Assembly: GCF_002834295.1 (NCBI RefSeq)
Contig: NZ_PISP01000003.1
Coordinates: 434,001 to 498,000 of the forward strand
Direction: 5' to 3'
Length of the DNA: 64,000 nucleotides
Source of the DNA: Rhodohalobacter barkolensis
Lineage (GTDB): Bacteria > Bacteroidota > Rhodothermia > Balneolales > Balneolaceae
Position numbers and translations under genes: made by a program
Notes under the pieces: model-generated
The model's database searches: none
Seen by the model: the letters and a program-made list of their open reading frames with translations, nothing else
What the model was told of the DNA's origin: nothing
Shown: positions 49,705-60,012 of the stretch, piece by piece
Position numbering within the stretch: the first letter of the stretch is position 1
How the letters are laid out: every line of letters starts with the position of its first letter

Positions 49705-52700
49705 ATGTTTAAAAGAATTTCATCATTAGCGCTCATACTTTCTTTCCTAAGCGGGACTCTCTACGGTCAGATTGATCATGATGAAACCGGCTCAGTTCAT
49801 CTCATAGGCAGTCAATCACCTGAATACATCTCAGAACAGTGGACGACCAAAAACGGTCTGCCCATCAATCATGTAAACCAGGTTTATCAAACTCCGGATG
49901 GTTTTATCTGGCTCGCCACGTTTACCGGGCTTTTACGCTTTGATGGAGTGACGTTCAAAGAGTTCAATTCGGGGAATACACCGGCTCTTCCATCCAATCG
50001 TATCATCGCCATTCAACCCGGTGCAGGAAACTCATTCTGGATCAATTCTGAGCAGGGGCATCTAATTCTTTATGAAAACGGGGAATTCACCTCTTTTGAT
50101 GAGCGTCTATCATCTGATCTGACCTCAGGATCGGTTAACAACAGAATATTTATTCAACAGGATGGCCTGCAAACGTGGATCGCGACAAAAAACGGACTTT
50201 TTCTGTACCGTAAAAATGAGATTTCCTCCTTCAAGCCCGAAATTTTTAAGAATAAATCAATTACGGCACTGCATTTAAGCCGAGATAATCACATTCTGAT
50301 TCACGACAGCGACGGATATCTTTGGACAATTGGAACCGAACGAGAAATCGTAGAGTCAATTAAAACACCCGGAATATCTGGAGCAAGTCATATATTTGAG
50401 AATCAGGAAGGCTCAGTTTGGGTAACAAGAAATGAGATCGCGAGAATTGACAGTAATGGCTATCAAACCATCTCTACACCGGATGATTTCAAGAAAGACT
50501 GGGATCAACTTCATCCTTACTACCTAAGCATTAAGGAAGTTAATGAGGGGCAGCTTTTTGTGATGAGTCTCAATGGTTTGCTGGAAATTGAGGACAACAC
50601 TCTGACCCCCGTAGATTTTATTGATTATCAAAGTTACGGCTCACTGCCTGAATTTTTGGGGCACTCATTCACAAAATGTCCTGACTCTTCGGTTTGGACG
50701 ATCGTTGAAAATCGAGTTTATAAAAATGGAGAGCTTGAATTCCGGACCGGAGCCAACGGAAAGACCATCTACTGTGATCGGGAAGATAACCTTTGGGTAT
50801 CGACGATGAGAGATGGGTTATTTCGCTATCGAAAATCGATATTCCAAAACATTACATTTGAGCATACAAACAACATTTTCTACGGTGTTTTTTCTGATTC
50901 CTACAACACCTTATGGGCTGGCGGGTTCTTTTCTGATCTCACGCAAATAGACATAAGTGGACAAATTTTTGATGTCGTAAACCGTAAAAATGAGGGTACC
51001 ACAGCTACTTTTTTTGAATCATCCGATGGAACTATCTGGAATGGATATCACTATTGTAAACCGGAAAACCGTACGGAAGCCGGTGCCTGCCTTGATTTTG
51101 AACGAGTGGATGAGCTTCTGGGCAAGAATGTATTCACCGTTCTGGAAGATAGTAATAATAGAATGTGGTTTGGCACCAACGAGGGATTATTCAGGCTGGA
51201 AAATGGTGAAATTAAACCCATTCCTGCCTTTCATAGAAATGTGTATCATCTTGTACGCTATTTGATTGAAACTGATGATGGCACTATTTGGATGGCGACA
51301 AACGGGAATGGCGTTCTCCGATACAAAGATGATCTGTTCGAAGCATTTTCCGTTGATCAGGGCTTGTCCAGCAATAATATCAGAGCGCTGGTTGCCGACA
51401 GCCTGGGATATATCTGGATAGTATCTGAAGATCGTGGTCTAAACCGGCTAAACCTGGAAACCGGAGAAATCAAGGTCATACGCAAAGCGGATGGACTATT
51501 TGATGATGGCCTGCATAACATGATTCCCGATGATCGCGGCCGGATGTGGATCAGTACAAACCGGGGTATTTTTTGGGTTCCGTTAAAGCAGCTGCACGAT
51601 TTTGCTGATGGAAAACGATCAGAAGTTCAATCCGTTTCTTATAACGACCGTGATGGAATGCTCAACCGTGAAGCAAATGGCGGTTTTCAAAACACCGGCT
51701 TTAAATCGGAAGATGGCAGACTCTATTTTACAACCCAGGAAGGGATTGTCATGATCGATCCCGATCAAATCGACTTAAATTACCCGGTACCTGATGTGAT
51801 TATCGAGGAGATTATCAGTGATAACAAGACCGGGTTGATCACATCCGGTGTTACCTCTTTGAAAAATGATCAGCGGAGCTTTACAATAAAATACAGCGCT
51901 CCATTTTTTTCAGCACCGGAACGATTACGCTTTCAATACATGCTTGAGGGGTTTGATCAAAACTGGATAAACGTTGACAGCCGAAGAGAGGCGATCTATA
52001 CCAATGTGCCGGCAGGAGAATATCAGTTTTTAGTGCAGGTTGATCTCGGAGAAAATCAGAGCCGTTCTGTTGCAGCTTCACACGCCGTTGTCATCTCGCC
52101 CTATTTTTACGAAACAGCTTGGTTTCCGATCCTCATTATTTTGACATTCGGTCTGCTCATCGCCTACGGTTACCGACTGAGACTGCGGCAATTGATTAAA
52201 AGAGAAGCCATTCTCGGTAAACTGGTTGAAAGGCGAACAGAAGATTTAAGATCAGAAAAGATTAAAACTGAACAGCAGGCTGAGCAGTTGAAAATTCTGG
52301 CAAATGAGAAAAATCGTTTTTTTGCTAACATCAGCCACGAATTCAGAACTCCCCTCACTTTAACCATAGGCCCGCTTACCGATTTGAAAATTGGCAAATA
52401 TGGAGGTCTGCCACCCGTTGCCAAGCAGCAAATTGAGCTGAGCTTGCGCAATGCACGCCGATTGTTGAGATTGGTTGGACAGCTCATGGATTTAGCCCGT
52501 CTCGAGGACAAAAAGTTTGATTTAACCCTGCAAACCGGAAATCTCTGCCGATATCTTAAAACTCTCTCTGAACCTTTCGAAGCAGCGGCCATTCAGAAAC
52601 AGATCGACTTCCGGGTTATTCTTCCCGAAAAACCCATTTATGTAGAATTTGACCCCGGCCATTTCGACAAAATTGTGGCGAATCTTCTGTCGAATGCATT

Positions 52701-53898
52701 CAAATTTACGTCCGAAAATGGCACCATTACTCTGCAGATTATCTCCCAAGCCGATCAGGCGCGGATCAGCGTTTCAGATACAGGTTCAGGAATAGAACCT
52801 CAGTATATCCCTCATCTGTTTGACAGATTTTATCAAATACAGAAATCAGAAATGCAACCCGGCAGCGGTATTGGGTTATCCCTGGCAAAAGAACTTATAG
52901 AGCTTCATGGAGGGCAAATTCGAGTTGAAAGTGAAGTGGGGGTTGGCAGTGTATTCACTCTATCAATGCCATTAGCTACAGCAAATACAAACGGTATTAC
53001 ATTCAGAACATCAAGCAACATCTCTTCAGATATTCTTGAAGAACAGGCTGTATTGGATAGCGCTGAACAGGTTGTAAATAATGACCTGGATGACCTGAAT
53101 GACAGCCACAATATGCTAAAAACAATATTGATTGTAGATGATCATTCAGATATCCGCGCCTATTTAAAACGACACCTGGAAGAATTATATAACATTATTG
53201 AAGCATCCTCCGGAAACGAAGCCATCGCGCTGCTGAATCAGCATCTGCCCGATCTGGTGATCTCTGACGTGATGATGTCGGATGGTGATGGATTTTCACT
53301 GCTTTCTTATATCCGGTCTGAACCGGAAATGGATTTCCTGCCCGTAATCCTTTTAACCGCGCGAGCGGAGGCTGAAGATAAATTATCCGGGCTGAATATT
53401 GGAGCCAACGACTATATCACCAAACCATTTAGTATCCGGGAAGTGCTTGCCAGGCTGAAGAATATTTTTGACCAGCAAAAGCGATTGGCTCAACAAATTA
53501 AAAATGGACGGCCTGTAAACGGAACCAAAATTCATCACGATACGGTATCGGCACAATCAACCGACCAGCAATTTCTAACTACCGTAAAAACTGTTATTCA
53601 GGAAGAACTTTCTGATGAGAACTTTACCGTTGAGGAGCTCTCGGAGAAAGTTAATCAAAGCCGTTCGAACCTTCACAGGCGCCTTACAAAACTCACCGGG
53701 GAAACGCCCAGCGCGCTCATACGCCGAATCCGACTGGAATTGGGTGCACAGCTTCTGGCTCAAAATGCAGGAACCGTCAGTGAAATTGCTTACTCAACAG
53801 GTTTTAAAAATGTAGCACACTTTTCACGTGTTTTTAAAGAGCACTATTCCCAAACCCCTACAGAATTTGCACAATCGCAAGAAAAAGAGATGACATAA
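49705..53898 (+). CDS. hybrid two-component system (propeller sensor kinase, receiver and AraC domain)
   Basis: A 1397-residue single-chain signalling protein. Signal peptide MFKRISSLALILSFLSGTLY. Periplasmic two-bladed propeller of repeated reg_prop units (for example GFIWLATFTGLLRFDG) and a Y_Y_Y domain run to about residue 805, followed by one membrane helix (AWFPILIILTFGLLIAYGYR). Cytosolic HisKA with phospho-His in FFANISHEFRTPL near 877, HATPase with GSGIGLSLAKEL, receiver with Asp in VISDVMMSDGDG near 1187 and Lys in ITKPFS, and a C-terminal AraC helix-turn-helix. In gut Bacteroidetes such proteins control glycan loci, but no SusC/SusD genes lie here. ATG 49705 is used. Confidence 0.93.
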   Translation: MFKRISSLALILSFLSGTLYGQIDHDETGSVHLIGSQSPEYISEQWTTKNGLPINHVNQVYQTPDGFIWLATFTGLLRFDGVTFKEFNSGNTPALPSNRIIAIQPGAGNSFWINSEQGHLILYENGEFTSFDERLSSDLTSGSVNNRIFIQQDGLQTWIATKNGLFLYRKNEISSFKPEIFKNKSITALHLSRDNHILIHDSDGYLWTIGTEREIVESIKTPGISGASHIFENQEGSVWVTRNEIARIDSNGYQTISTPDDFKKDWDQLHPYYLSIKEVNEGQLFVMSLNGLLEIEDNTLTPVDFIDYQSYGSLPEFLGHSFTKCPDSSVWTIVENRVYKNGELEFRTGANGKTIYCDREDNLWVSTMRDGLFRYRKSIFQNITFEHTNNIFYGVFSDSYNTLWAGGFFSDLTQIDISGQIFDVVNRKNEGTTATFFESSDGTIWNGYHYCKPENRTEAGACLDFERVDELLGKNVFTVLEDSNNRMWFGTNEGLFRLENGEIKPIPAFHRNVYHLVRYLIETDDGTIWMATNGNGVLRYKDDLFEAFSVDQGLSSNNIRALVADSLGYIWIVSEDRGLNRLNLETGEIKVIRKADGLFDDGLHNMIPDDRGRMWISTNRGIFWVPLKQLHDFADGKRSEVQSVSYNDRDGMLNREANGGFQNTGFKSEDGRLYFTTQEGIVMIDPDQIDLNYPVPDVIIEEIISDNKTGLITSGVTSLKNDQRSFTIKYSAPFFSAPERLRFQYMLEGFDQNWINVDSRREAIYTNVPAGEYQFLVQVDLGENQSRSVAASHAVVISPYFYETAWFPILIILTFGLLIAYGYRLRLRQLIKREAILGKLVERRTEDLRSEKIKTEQQAEQLKILANEKNRFFANISHEFRTPLTLTIGPLTDLKIGKYGGLPPVAKQQIELSLRNARRLLRLVGQLMDLARLEDKKFDLTLQTGNLCRYLKTLSEPFEAAAIQKQIDFRVILPEKPIYVEFDPGHFDKIVANLLSNAFKFTSENGTITLQIISQADQARISVSDTGSGIEPQYIPHLFDRFYQIQKSEMQPGSGIGLSLAKELIELHGGQIRVESEVGVGSVFTLSMPLATANTNGITFRTSSNISSDILEEQAVLDSAEQVVNNDLDDLNDSHNMLKTILIVDDHSDIRAYLKRHLEELYNIIEASSGNEAIALLNQHLPDLVISDVMMSDGDGFSLLSYIRSEPEMDFLPVILLTARAEAEDKLSGLNIGANDYITKPFSIREVLARLKNIFDQQKRLAQQIKNGRPVNGTKIHHDTVSAQSTDQQFLTTVKTVIQEELSDENFTVEELSEKVNQSRSNLHRRLTKLTGETPSALIRRIRLELGAQLLAQNAGTVSEIAYSTGFKNVAHFSRVFKEHYSQTPTEFAQSQEKEMT

Positions 53899-54112
53899 TC
53901 TCTCCTGATGTTTCATCCCTTTTTAAAAACAGAGATTGCGGCTAATGGCCGGTTTTTCCTGTAATTGGACATTAAGCCAACAGTTTGCGACATGGATATA
54001 AAAGGTTAGCCTATCGAATTTATAATATGCCCGCTGGTATTATTTCTTTCTGTCAAAAAAAGGGGTATTAATTGAGAGAAAATCTAAAAAATCAAACTAC
54101 TTGGGTAATAAT

Positions 54113-55696
54113 ATGAGAGTACACAAAATTTTAACAATACCGGCTTTTTTTGTAGTCCTAATCTTTTATACAGCTGCATGTGAGAGTCCGGTTAATAACA
54201 GTTTTGAAGAATCGATTGCACCTTATCTCGAGTTAGAAGCCGTTCAGGGTGCATCTAATACAACGTTCACTGTTCACCGGGGTACTGCAATGGGCATGAA
54301 TAGTTTTTTTGCGTTTGATGTGAGCGATGTATCAGACAATACGATTGTTAAAGAGGGTTTAACCGAAGGTTGGTGTTTGGAATGGAATAAACCTATTACA
54401 TCCAATGGTGATGTTCACCGGGGAATCGATAATTACTCTACCTATGGGAGTGAAACCTGGAGACCTCTTAATTACCTTTTGTCTATAAAAAACAGATTGA
54501 TAGAAGAAGACCCAACAATTACTTACAAAGAGATCCAGGTCTCCATCTGGTCGCTGATCGAAGAACCCAAATTTGACCTAGACCGGGTACTTGCTTCAGG
54601 TGATATGCCTTCCAGTATGTTGACCGACGGTCAACCTAATTTCAGCATCGAAAAAGTGAACGCTATCGTAGAAAAAGTAAGACGAGAAAATTCCAGCTAT
54701 ACATACTCGGAAAACTCCCCCTATCTTATTTTTGCGCATACCGGCGATAACAGCCAAAATGGTGGCTTTCTGACATGCGACAATCCAGACACTGAATTCT
54801 GTGAAGGATTCTATACCATTTCGGGATCTGTTTTTATTGATGGAAACGAAGATCAGGTTAAAAACGCTCTGGAGTCCGGTGCTCAAAATGTGACTGTTTC
54901 CATAACCGACTCACATGGAAATACAATTCGAAAGTCCACATCCTCAACCGGTGAGTACTCTTTCAATGTTTATACCGGTGAAGCTGAAACTGAGTACACA
55001 ATTGAAGTAAAAGACATGACTGAAAATCCCGATGATTTTAATGAAGGGTTATTCACCAATTATTCACCAACCACTCCAGTTCTTCTAAACGTAACCATTA
55101 ATAGTGAGAACATATCAGGAATAGATTTTGGATTTACTCCTGAGGTTGAAAAAATGATTCAACAATTTGAAGAGGGAACCATTACACTGAATACGGAAAG
55201 TTCAATATTCTGGCGAAAGCAGATGCTTCTTGCCAGAAATTCAGTACGAACTCCTGGTAGGGGAAATACCGGCCGGGATATTCCAGCCATGGAAATCTCA
55301 TCTGAAGAATTACTAGGATACCTGATTGAAATCGAAAACCTTTTCTTACCGGAACCCTTCCAGTTCGGCTCGAAAAAATTTCAGGCTGCTTTTGATATTC
55401 TTAACCTTTCGGATAAATCCCTTTCCAACCGGTTATTGATTGAACTGCTAACAGCTGAATTGAATGTTGTAAGCGGCAGAGGATCGGGCAATCCAGACTT
55501 TGATCTCGCACTACTTGGTTATGGTGAATCTGTTGCGGCCGAATTGTTTCCTGCTGCGTCAGTTGAACTCTTCAATTTGAACAGCACGATAGAGACGTTG
55601 CCGGTACCTACGGAATCTTCGTTAACCACCACAGAAGATACAATAAGCCTGCTTTCAGCTTTTAACAGATCCGGAACCGGTGGGGTAGGTAACTAA
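54113..55696 (+). CDS. adhesin-like lipoprotein: possible thioester-type domain plus SdrD B domain
   Basis: A 527-residue lipoprotein with signal MRVHKILTIPAFFVVLIFYT and lipobox TAAC. Residues 45-200 have the layout of a TQXA/thioester domain: GWCLEWNKPITSNG with a Cys, then TYKEIQVSIWSLIEEP, where IQVSIW fills the place of the TQ-x-A-x-W Gln motif. Residues 240-340 match an SdrD B-type fold (YTISGSVFIDGNEDQVKNAL; GEYSFNVYTGEAETEYTIEV; GIDFGFTPE). The rest is helical and unassigned. It lies between two propeller sensor genes and may be regulated or sensed by them. The thioester reading is inferred and needs a structural check. Confidence 0.62.
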   Translation: MRVHKILTIPAFFVVLIFYTAACESPVNNSFEESIAPYLELEAVQGASNTTFTVHRGTAMGMNSFFAFDVSDVSDNTIVKEGLTEGWCLEWNKPITSNGDVHRGIDNYSTYGSETWRPLNYLLSIKNRLIEEDPTITYKEIQVSIWSLIEEPKFDLDRVLASGDMPSSMLTDGQPNFSIEKVNAIVEKVRRENSSYTYSENSPYLIFAHTGDNSQNGGFLTCDNPDTEFCEGFYTISGSVFIDGNEDQVKNALESGAQNVTVSITDSHGNTIRKSTSSTGEYSFNVYTGEAETEYTIEVKDMTENPDDFNEGLFTNYSPTTPVLLNVTINSENISGIDFGFTPEVEKMIQQFEEGTITLNTESSIFWRKQMLLARNSVRTPGRGNTGRDIPAMEISSEELLGYLIEIENLFLPEPFQFGSKKFQAAFDILNLSDKSLSNRLLIELLTAELNVVSGRGSGNPDFDLALLGYGESVAAELFPAASVELFNLNSTIETLPVPTESSLTTTEDTISLLSAFNRSGTGGVGN

Positions 55697-55731
55697 AATC
55701 GATTGCACCTAAGTCGATGTGTGACTCATTT

Positions 55732-58700
55732 ATGAAACGAACTATATTATCATTAGTTGCTCTTATAGCATTATTACCGGGTGCATCGGAAGGTCAGGTT
55801 CTCCCCTTCACTCACTACACACCTGAAAACGAAGTTAACCCACTTCCCTCTGCCGAGGTTACCAGCGTATACCAGGATAAGCTTGGTTATATGTGGTTTT
55901 CCATTTACTCTTCAGGAATTGTTAGATACGATGGTGTGAAAATGGAAGTTTACGGATTGGATGATGGACTTTCTGATCTATATATCTGGGATCTCAAAGA
56001 AGATTCTACCGGCAGGCTTTGGATCAGCTCTAACGCCGGCATTGTGGTATCAGAAGAGCCACTTGATAAGTACGGTATCGGCGAAAAAGTTCGATTTGTC
56101 AACCGATTTGGAGACACTGAACTTATCAACGTAGCCGTAAATCACAATAATCTGGATATTGATAATGATGGCATTATATGGGTAGGCACGGAAAACCTTG
56201 GAGTGGTTCGTTACCGATTCTCCTCCGATTCAGAATTGGAGTCAGATACATTATCCACAACTTATGATGGTTCTACTGTAAATGTCGCTGTAAGATCACT
56301 TGTGGCCAGAAAAGATAACTCCGTATGGGTAGCTCTGCTGGGAGGTGATCTTCTGAAATATGAAAATGGGATAGTTTCAGCAACCTACACTACCGGTTCC
56401 CAGATAGATGTAAACATCCTGTATGAGAGTCCGTACGGTACACTTTGGGGTGTAGAGCAGGCCGGGAGTATTTGGAAACTTGATGAAACAAACAGTGAAC
56501 CCAACTTCATATTTTTAAATTCAAGCGCAACCAGCAATATTCAGCATATCACAATGGGTTCCGATGGTATTTTATGGGTTTCCAGAGAGGGAACAGGATT
56601 GCAAAAGATTGACTCTGACACCAATGATCTACTTACAACTTATTCACGAGAAAACGGTCTTCTTACTGAGGTTATCTACAGTGTATTCGAAGATCGTGAA
56701 AATAATATTTGGATTGCCCAATCTGGGGGTGTATCAAAATTGCGATATAACTACAAAGCGTTTAGAAATCTCACTTCAACTTCCATTGCCGGTGAAAAGC
56801 CTGTGCTCCCATCTCCCTCTGTTAACTCAGTACTTCCATCCTATCATCACAATAACCCTTGTACGTTTTGGGGCGGAACAGCGCAGGGAGGAGTTACCTG
56901 CATCAATTCAGATTTTGAGTCAGAAAGTATACAGCAGGATGATGGTCTGACCGGAAATTGGGTGAACGGACTCGCATATGATCTCTCCGGTAGATTATGG
57001 ATAGGAACTTCGCGGGGATTAAACAGCATATCCTTTTCAGACTCTGAACCCCTTTCGGAGGCATCATACAGCACTGATATAACCCTTTTTGACACCTCTG
57101 CAAAACTTTCTACTTATCCGGCATCGAGTGTACTGGCCGCTGAAAAGTTACTCATACTTGAAAATTCAGAATCACAAAGAACCCTTGAGAGTCTTTGGTT
57201 TCCGGCCTATCAAGAAGTCTATGCGGTGATAAATGACAAATTCTTTACACTGGCAGAAAAAAACAATCTGCCCGCGGCAATATTCCATGCCGTAGCATTT
57301 GATGATGAAGGATATCTATGGGTTGGCACAAGAGACCGGGGAATTCATCGCTCTACTAAACCCATTACATATGAAGGATTATCTTTAAATGAATCATCTG
57401 AGCAACCTGACATTCTTTTCGAACCCTGGTGGTCTGTTGATCTGGGTGCCCCCTCCAATCAAATTGAAAAAATGCTTTGGCTCGATGGAATGATGTGGGT
57501 TGGAACTCCATCCGGATTATCCGTTTTGGAAGGCGGTACAATTTCAACCGGGTATTTTATTTCAACATCTGACGGACTGCCGGCAAACAACGCCACAAGC
57601 TTCGCGGTTTCTCCCGTAACCGGAATGGTTTGGGTAGGAACCAATAACGGTTTAGCAGAGATTGATCCTGAAACGGGCTCTGTTTTAAAAACAGTTTCAA
57701 AGGTGGATGGGCTTGTAGATAATGAAGTCTGGTTTTATGGATCAGTCCAGTTCGATCCTGACGGAATTCTTTATTATGGAACTGCAAAGGGAATTACTCT
57801 CTATAATCCACCTTTAGACAAGATCAACAGTACTCCTCCAACTCTCAAACTCACCCAATTTGCCACGCAAGAGATTGATGGAGAGCGTAACGAATTTACG
57901 TTTGAATATGCTGCCCTCAGCTTTGGAAATGAACGGCAGGTACGTTATCAAACACGACTAGTGGGATTTAGCAGCGAGTGGACACCGCTTAAAACAGATA
58001 CCCGGATAAATTACACCAACCTTTCGGCTATTTTTCTGCCTAAAACCTATCGCTTTGAAGTTATAGCCTACAATGAACATGAAGTCCCGTCTACTGAAGC
58101 TCTCACTTTCGAATTCCCGGTATCTCCACCACTGTATCTGACCTGGTGGGCATTTTTGATCTACTTCATTCTATTCAGCGCCGGGGTTTTTGTTGTAGAT
58201 CGATTCCAGCGTGCAAGACTCCTCAAGAAGGAACGGGATGCTTCACATCTGCGAGAAGCACAACTAAAAGCAGAAACAGCCGAAGCTCAAAGCAAAGTAC
58301 TACAAGCCGAAAATGAATTGAAAGCTGCAGAATTGGAAAAAGCCAAGGAGCTGGAAATTGCCTACCACGAATTAAAAGCCACTCAAAAACGCCTTATTCA
58401 AGCCGAAAAAATGGCTTCTCTCGGAAGGCTATCCACAGGGATCGCACATGAAATCAAAAATCCGCTGAACTTCATCAATAACTTTTCTGAAGTATCGAAA
58501 GAGTTAGTTGATGAACTAAAGATAGCCATTGATAACTCTGATCAGGAGGAGATTGCTTACATCCTTAAAAATCTCTCCTTCAACACACAAAAAATTGACG
58601 AGCACGGTAAACGAGCCGATGCAATTGTTCGATCGATGATGCAGCACTCCAGAGGTGGTCAGGGCGATTTTGAGTCTGTTCAATTAAATCAGCTGATAAA

Positions 58701-59181
58701 AGAGTTCGCAGATCTGGCTTATCAAGGGAAGAAATCCCTGATCAACAATCTGGACATCCTAATTCATACAGAGCTCGATTCAACGATTACAGAAGTGAAT
58801 ATCATTCCTCAAAAAGTGGGGCAGGTACTTCAAAATATTGTAGAAAATGCAATTGACTCTACCTGGGAGCATAAAAAGAACAGTGATTCAGATTTCAGGC
58901 CCGAAATAAAAATATCCAGTTTCCAGAAAAATGGTCATACCGTTATAAAAGTATCGGATAACGGACCCGGCATTCCTGAACACATTAAAGAGAAAATATT
59001 TGAACCCTTTTTTACAACAAAACCTACCGGAGAAGGAACCGGATTAGGCTTAAGTCTCAGTTACGACTTCATCACTCAAATTCACAACGGAAAGCTTGAG
59101 CTTGGAGATTCCGAGCTTGGAGGTGCAGCATTTATAATAAGACTGCCCAATTCAACATCTAACACCGGATTGCTCAACTAA
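55732..59181 (+). CDS. propeller sensor histidine kinase without receiver
   Basis: A 1149-residue protein with signal MKRTILSLVALIALLPGASE. Propeller and Y_Y_Y domain occupy residues 25-790, a membrane helix (LTWWAFLIYFILFSAGVFVV) lies near 810, followed by a coiled coil of about 60 residues. The H box is [20 protein letters not shown] near 905. The HATPase carries DNGPGIPEHIKEKIFEPFFT and GTGLGLSLSYDF. It has no receiver, so its partner could be the response regulator at 61521, together with a kinase of the same H-box class at 60013. The ATG at 55732 is preferred over 55717 since the signal begins there. Confidence 0.9.
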   Translation: MKRTILSLVALIALLPGASEGQVLPFTHYTPENEVNPLPSAEVTSVYQDKLGYMWFSIYSSGIVRYDGVKMEVYGLDDGLSDLYIWDLKEDSTGRLWISSNAGIVVSEEPLDKYGIGEKVRFVNRFGDTELINVAVNHNNLDIDNDGIIWVGTENLGVVRYRFSSDSELESDTLSTTYDGSTVNVAVRSLVARKDNSVWVALLGGDLLKYENGIVSATYTTGSQIDVNILYESPYGTLWGVEQAGSIWKLDETNSEPNFIFLNSSATSNIQHITMGSDGILWVSREGTGLQKIDSDTNDLLTTYSRENGLLTEVIYSVFEDRENNIWIAQSGGVSKLRYNYKAFRNLTSTSIAGEKPVLPSPSVNSVLPSYHHNNPCTFWGGTAQGGVTCINSDFESESIQQDDGLTGNWVNGLAYDLSGRLWIGTSRGLNSISFSDSEPLSEASYSTDITLFDTSAKLSTYPASSVLAAEKLLILENSESQRTLESLWFPAYQEVYAVINDKFFTLAEKNNLPAAIFHAVAFDDEGYLWVGTRDRGIHRSTKPITYEGLSLNESSEQPDILFEPWWSVDLGAPSNQIEKMLWLDGMMWVGTPSGLSVLEGGTISTGYFISTSDGLPANNATSFAVSPVTGMVWVGTNNGLAEIDPETGSVLKTVSKVDGLVDNEVWFYGSVQFDPDGILYYGTAKGITLYNPPLDKINSTPPTLKLTQFATQEIDGERNEFTFEYAALSFGNERQVRYQTRLVGFSSEWTPLKTDTRINYTNLSAIFLPKTYRFEVIAYNEHEVPSTEALTFEFPVSPPLYLTWWAFLIYFILFSAGVFVVDRFQRARLLKKERDASHLREAQLKAETAEAQSKVLQAENELKAAELEKAKELEIAYHELKATQKRLIQAEKMASLGRLSTGIAHEIKNPLNFINNFSEVSKELVDELKIAIDNSDQEEIAYILKNLSFNTQKIDEHGKRADAIVRSMMQHSRGGQGDFESVQLNQLIKEFADLAYQGKKSLINNLDILIHTELDSTITEVNIIPQKVGQVLQNIVENAIDSTWEHKKNSDSDFRPEIKISSFQKNGHTVIKVSDNGPGIPEHIKEKIFEPFFTTKPTGEGTGLGLSLSYDFITQIHNGKLELGDSELGGAAFIIRLPNSTSNTGLLN

Positions 59182-59236
59182 CATGATAAAACAATAAATA
59201 TCAGATAATAACCCATGTAAAAATTGGTATAAGCTT

Positions 59237-59722
59237 ATGGGAAGTGAAAAATTATCGTATTCAAATTCTCGAGATTTAGAAGGACAGGAAATGCCTTCCG
59301 ACTATGTGAGACTGGAAGCAGATCTTATTGCACGCCAGGATTCTGACGAATGCGCAGAAAACTCTATCCATAAGATGAAGACTATATTGATCTACTGTCA
59401 TTCTCATAAACTTCTGATGGAAATTTCAAACGAACTAAAAACAAAGCTTGAACCCGATGTTGAGGTTCTGATTACAACTGAAAAAGAAGTCGCGCTCAGA
59501 CTTATAAAAAGTGGAGATATTGATCTTTTATTGCATGGTCCCGGTTCATCAGACCTAATAACTATATATGAAAAGCTGAATGAGCTTTCGGCTGCCGCCA
59601 TTGGGTCGTCTCTGATTATGATTCACAACCAAAATCCTGAGCTGGAGCAGTGGATGAATCATTCAAAACACTCTATTCACTTAACAAAAGCTATCACCAA
59701 ACTGAATGGCACTCACATGTAA
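59237..59722 (+). CDS. pseudo-receiver-like protein of the signalling island
   Basis: A 161-residue protein with a hydrophilic 45-residue N-terminus. The C-terminal part begins KMKTILIYCHSHKLLMEISN and continues SGDIDLLLHGPGSSDL and SSLIMIHNQNPELEQW, ending in an amphipathic helix. The order of strands and helices resembles a receiver domain (normally KTILIVDDH...), but the acidic pair is CHS and the phospho-Asp position is LLHGPG. It would be phosphorylation-incompetent. The family is an inference. Confidence 0.5.
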   Translation: MGSEKLSYSNSRDLEGQEMPSDYVRLEADLIARQDSDECAENSIHKMKTILIYCHSHKLLMEISNELKTKLEPDVEVLITTEKEVALRLIKSGDIDLLLHGPGSSDLITIYEKLNELSAAAIGSSLIMIHNQNPELEQWMNHSKHSIHLTKAITKLNGTHM

Positions 59723-59797
59723 AAAACAACCGGGAATTAAAATGATAGCATAACATGAGTTCGATATAAAATGAATGTAAAGGCATTGAAAAATTCC

Positions 59798-59912
59798 CCT
59801 CCTTTTCAAGGAGGGGATTTAGGGGTGGTTGAAACCAAAATCGGATCAAGTTTGAAGCCTGTATTCATCAAGGCTACCTCCCCCAACCCCTCCTTACTCA
59901 GGAGGGGAGAAT
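59798..59912. repeat. palindromic intergenic repeats (two half-units)
   Basis: CCCCTCCTTTTCAAGGAGGGG (split by TTTTCA) then ATTTAGGGGTGGTTGAAACC at 59799-59843, and in the other orientation CCCCAACCCCTCCTTACT with CAGGAGGGGAG at 59880-59912. They are related to the family at 1571, 12615 and 60722. The stretch between them has no gene. Confidence 0.7.
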
Positions 59913-60012
59913 CAAATTCAAGATTCTTATGTCGAGCTCAAGTTAATATACATTTCGTTGGACAATTTAAAGATCGGCAGCACTCAGACTATTCAATATT
60001 AAATCAGGGATT

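Noticed and set aside
49705-59181. Polysaccharide-utilisation locus
   Set aside because: The hybrid two-component protein suggested one, but no SusC, SusD or glycoside hydrolase gene is present within the window.
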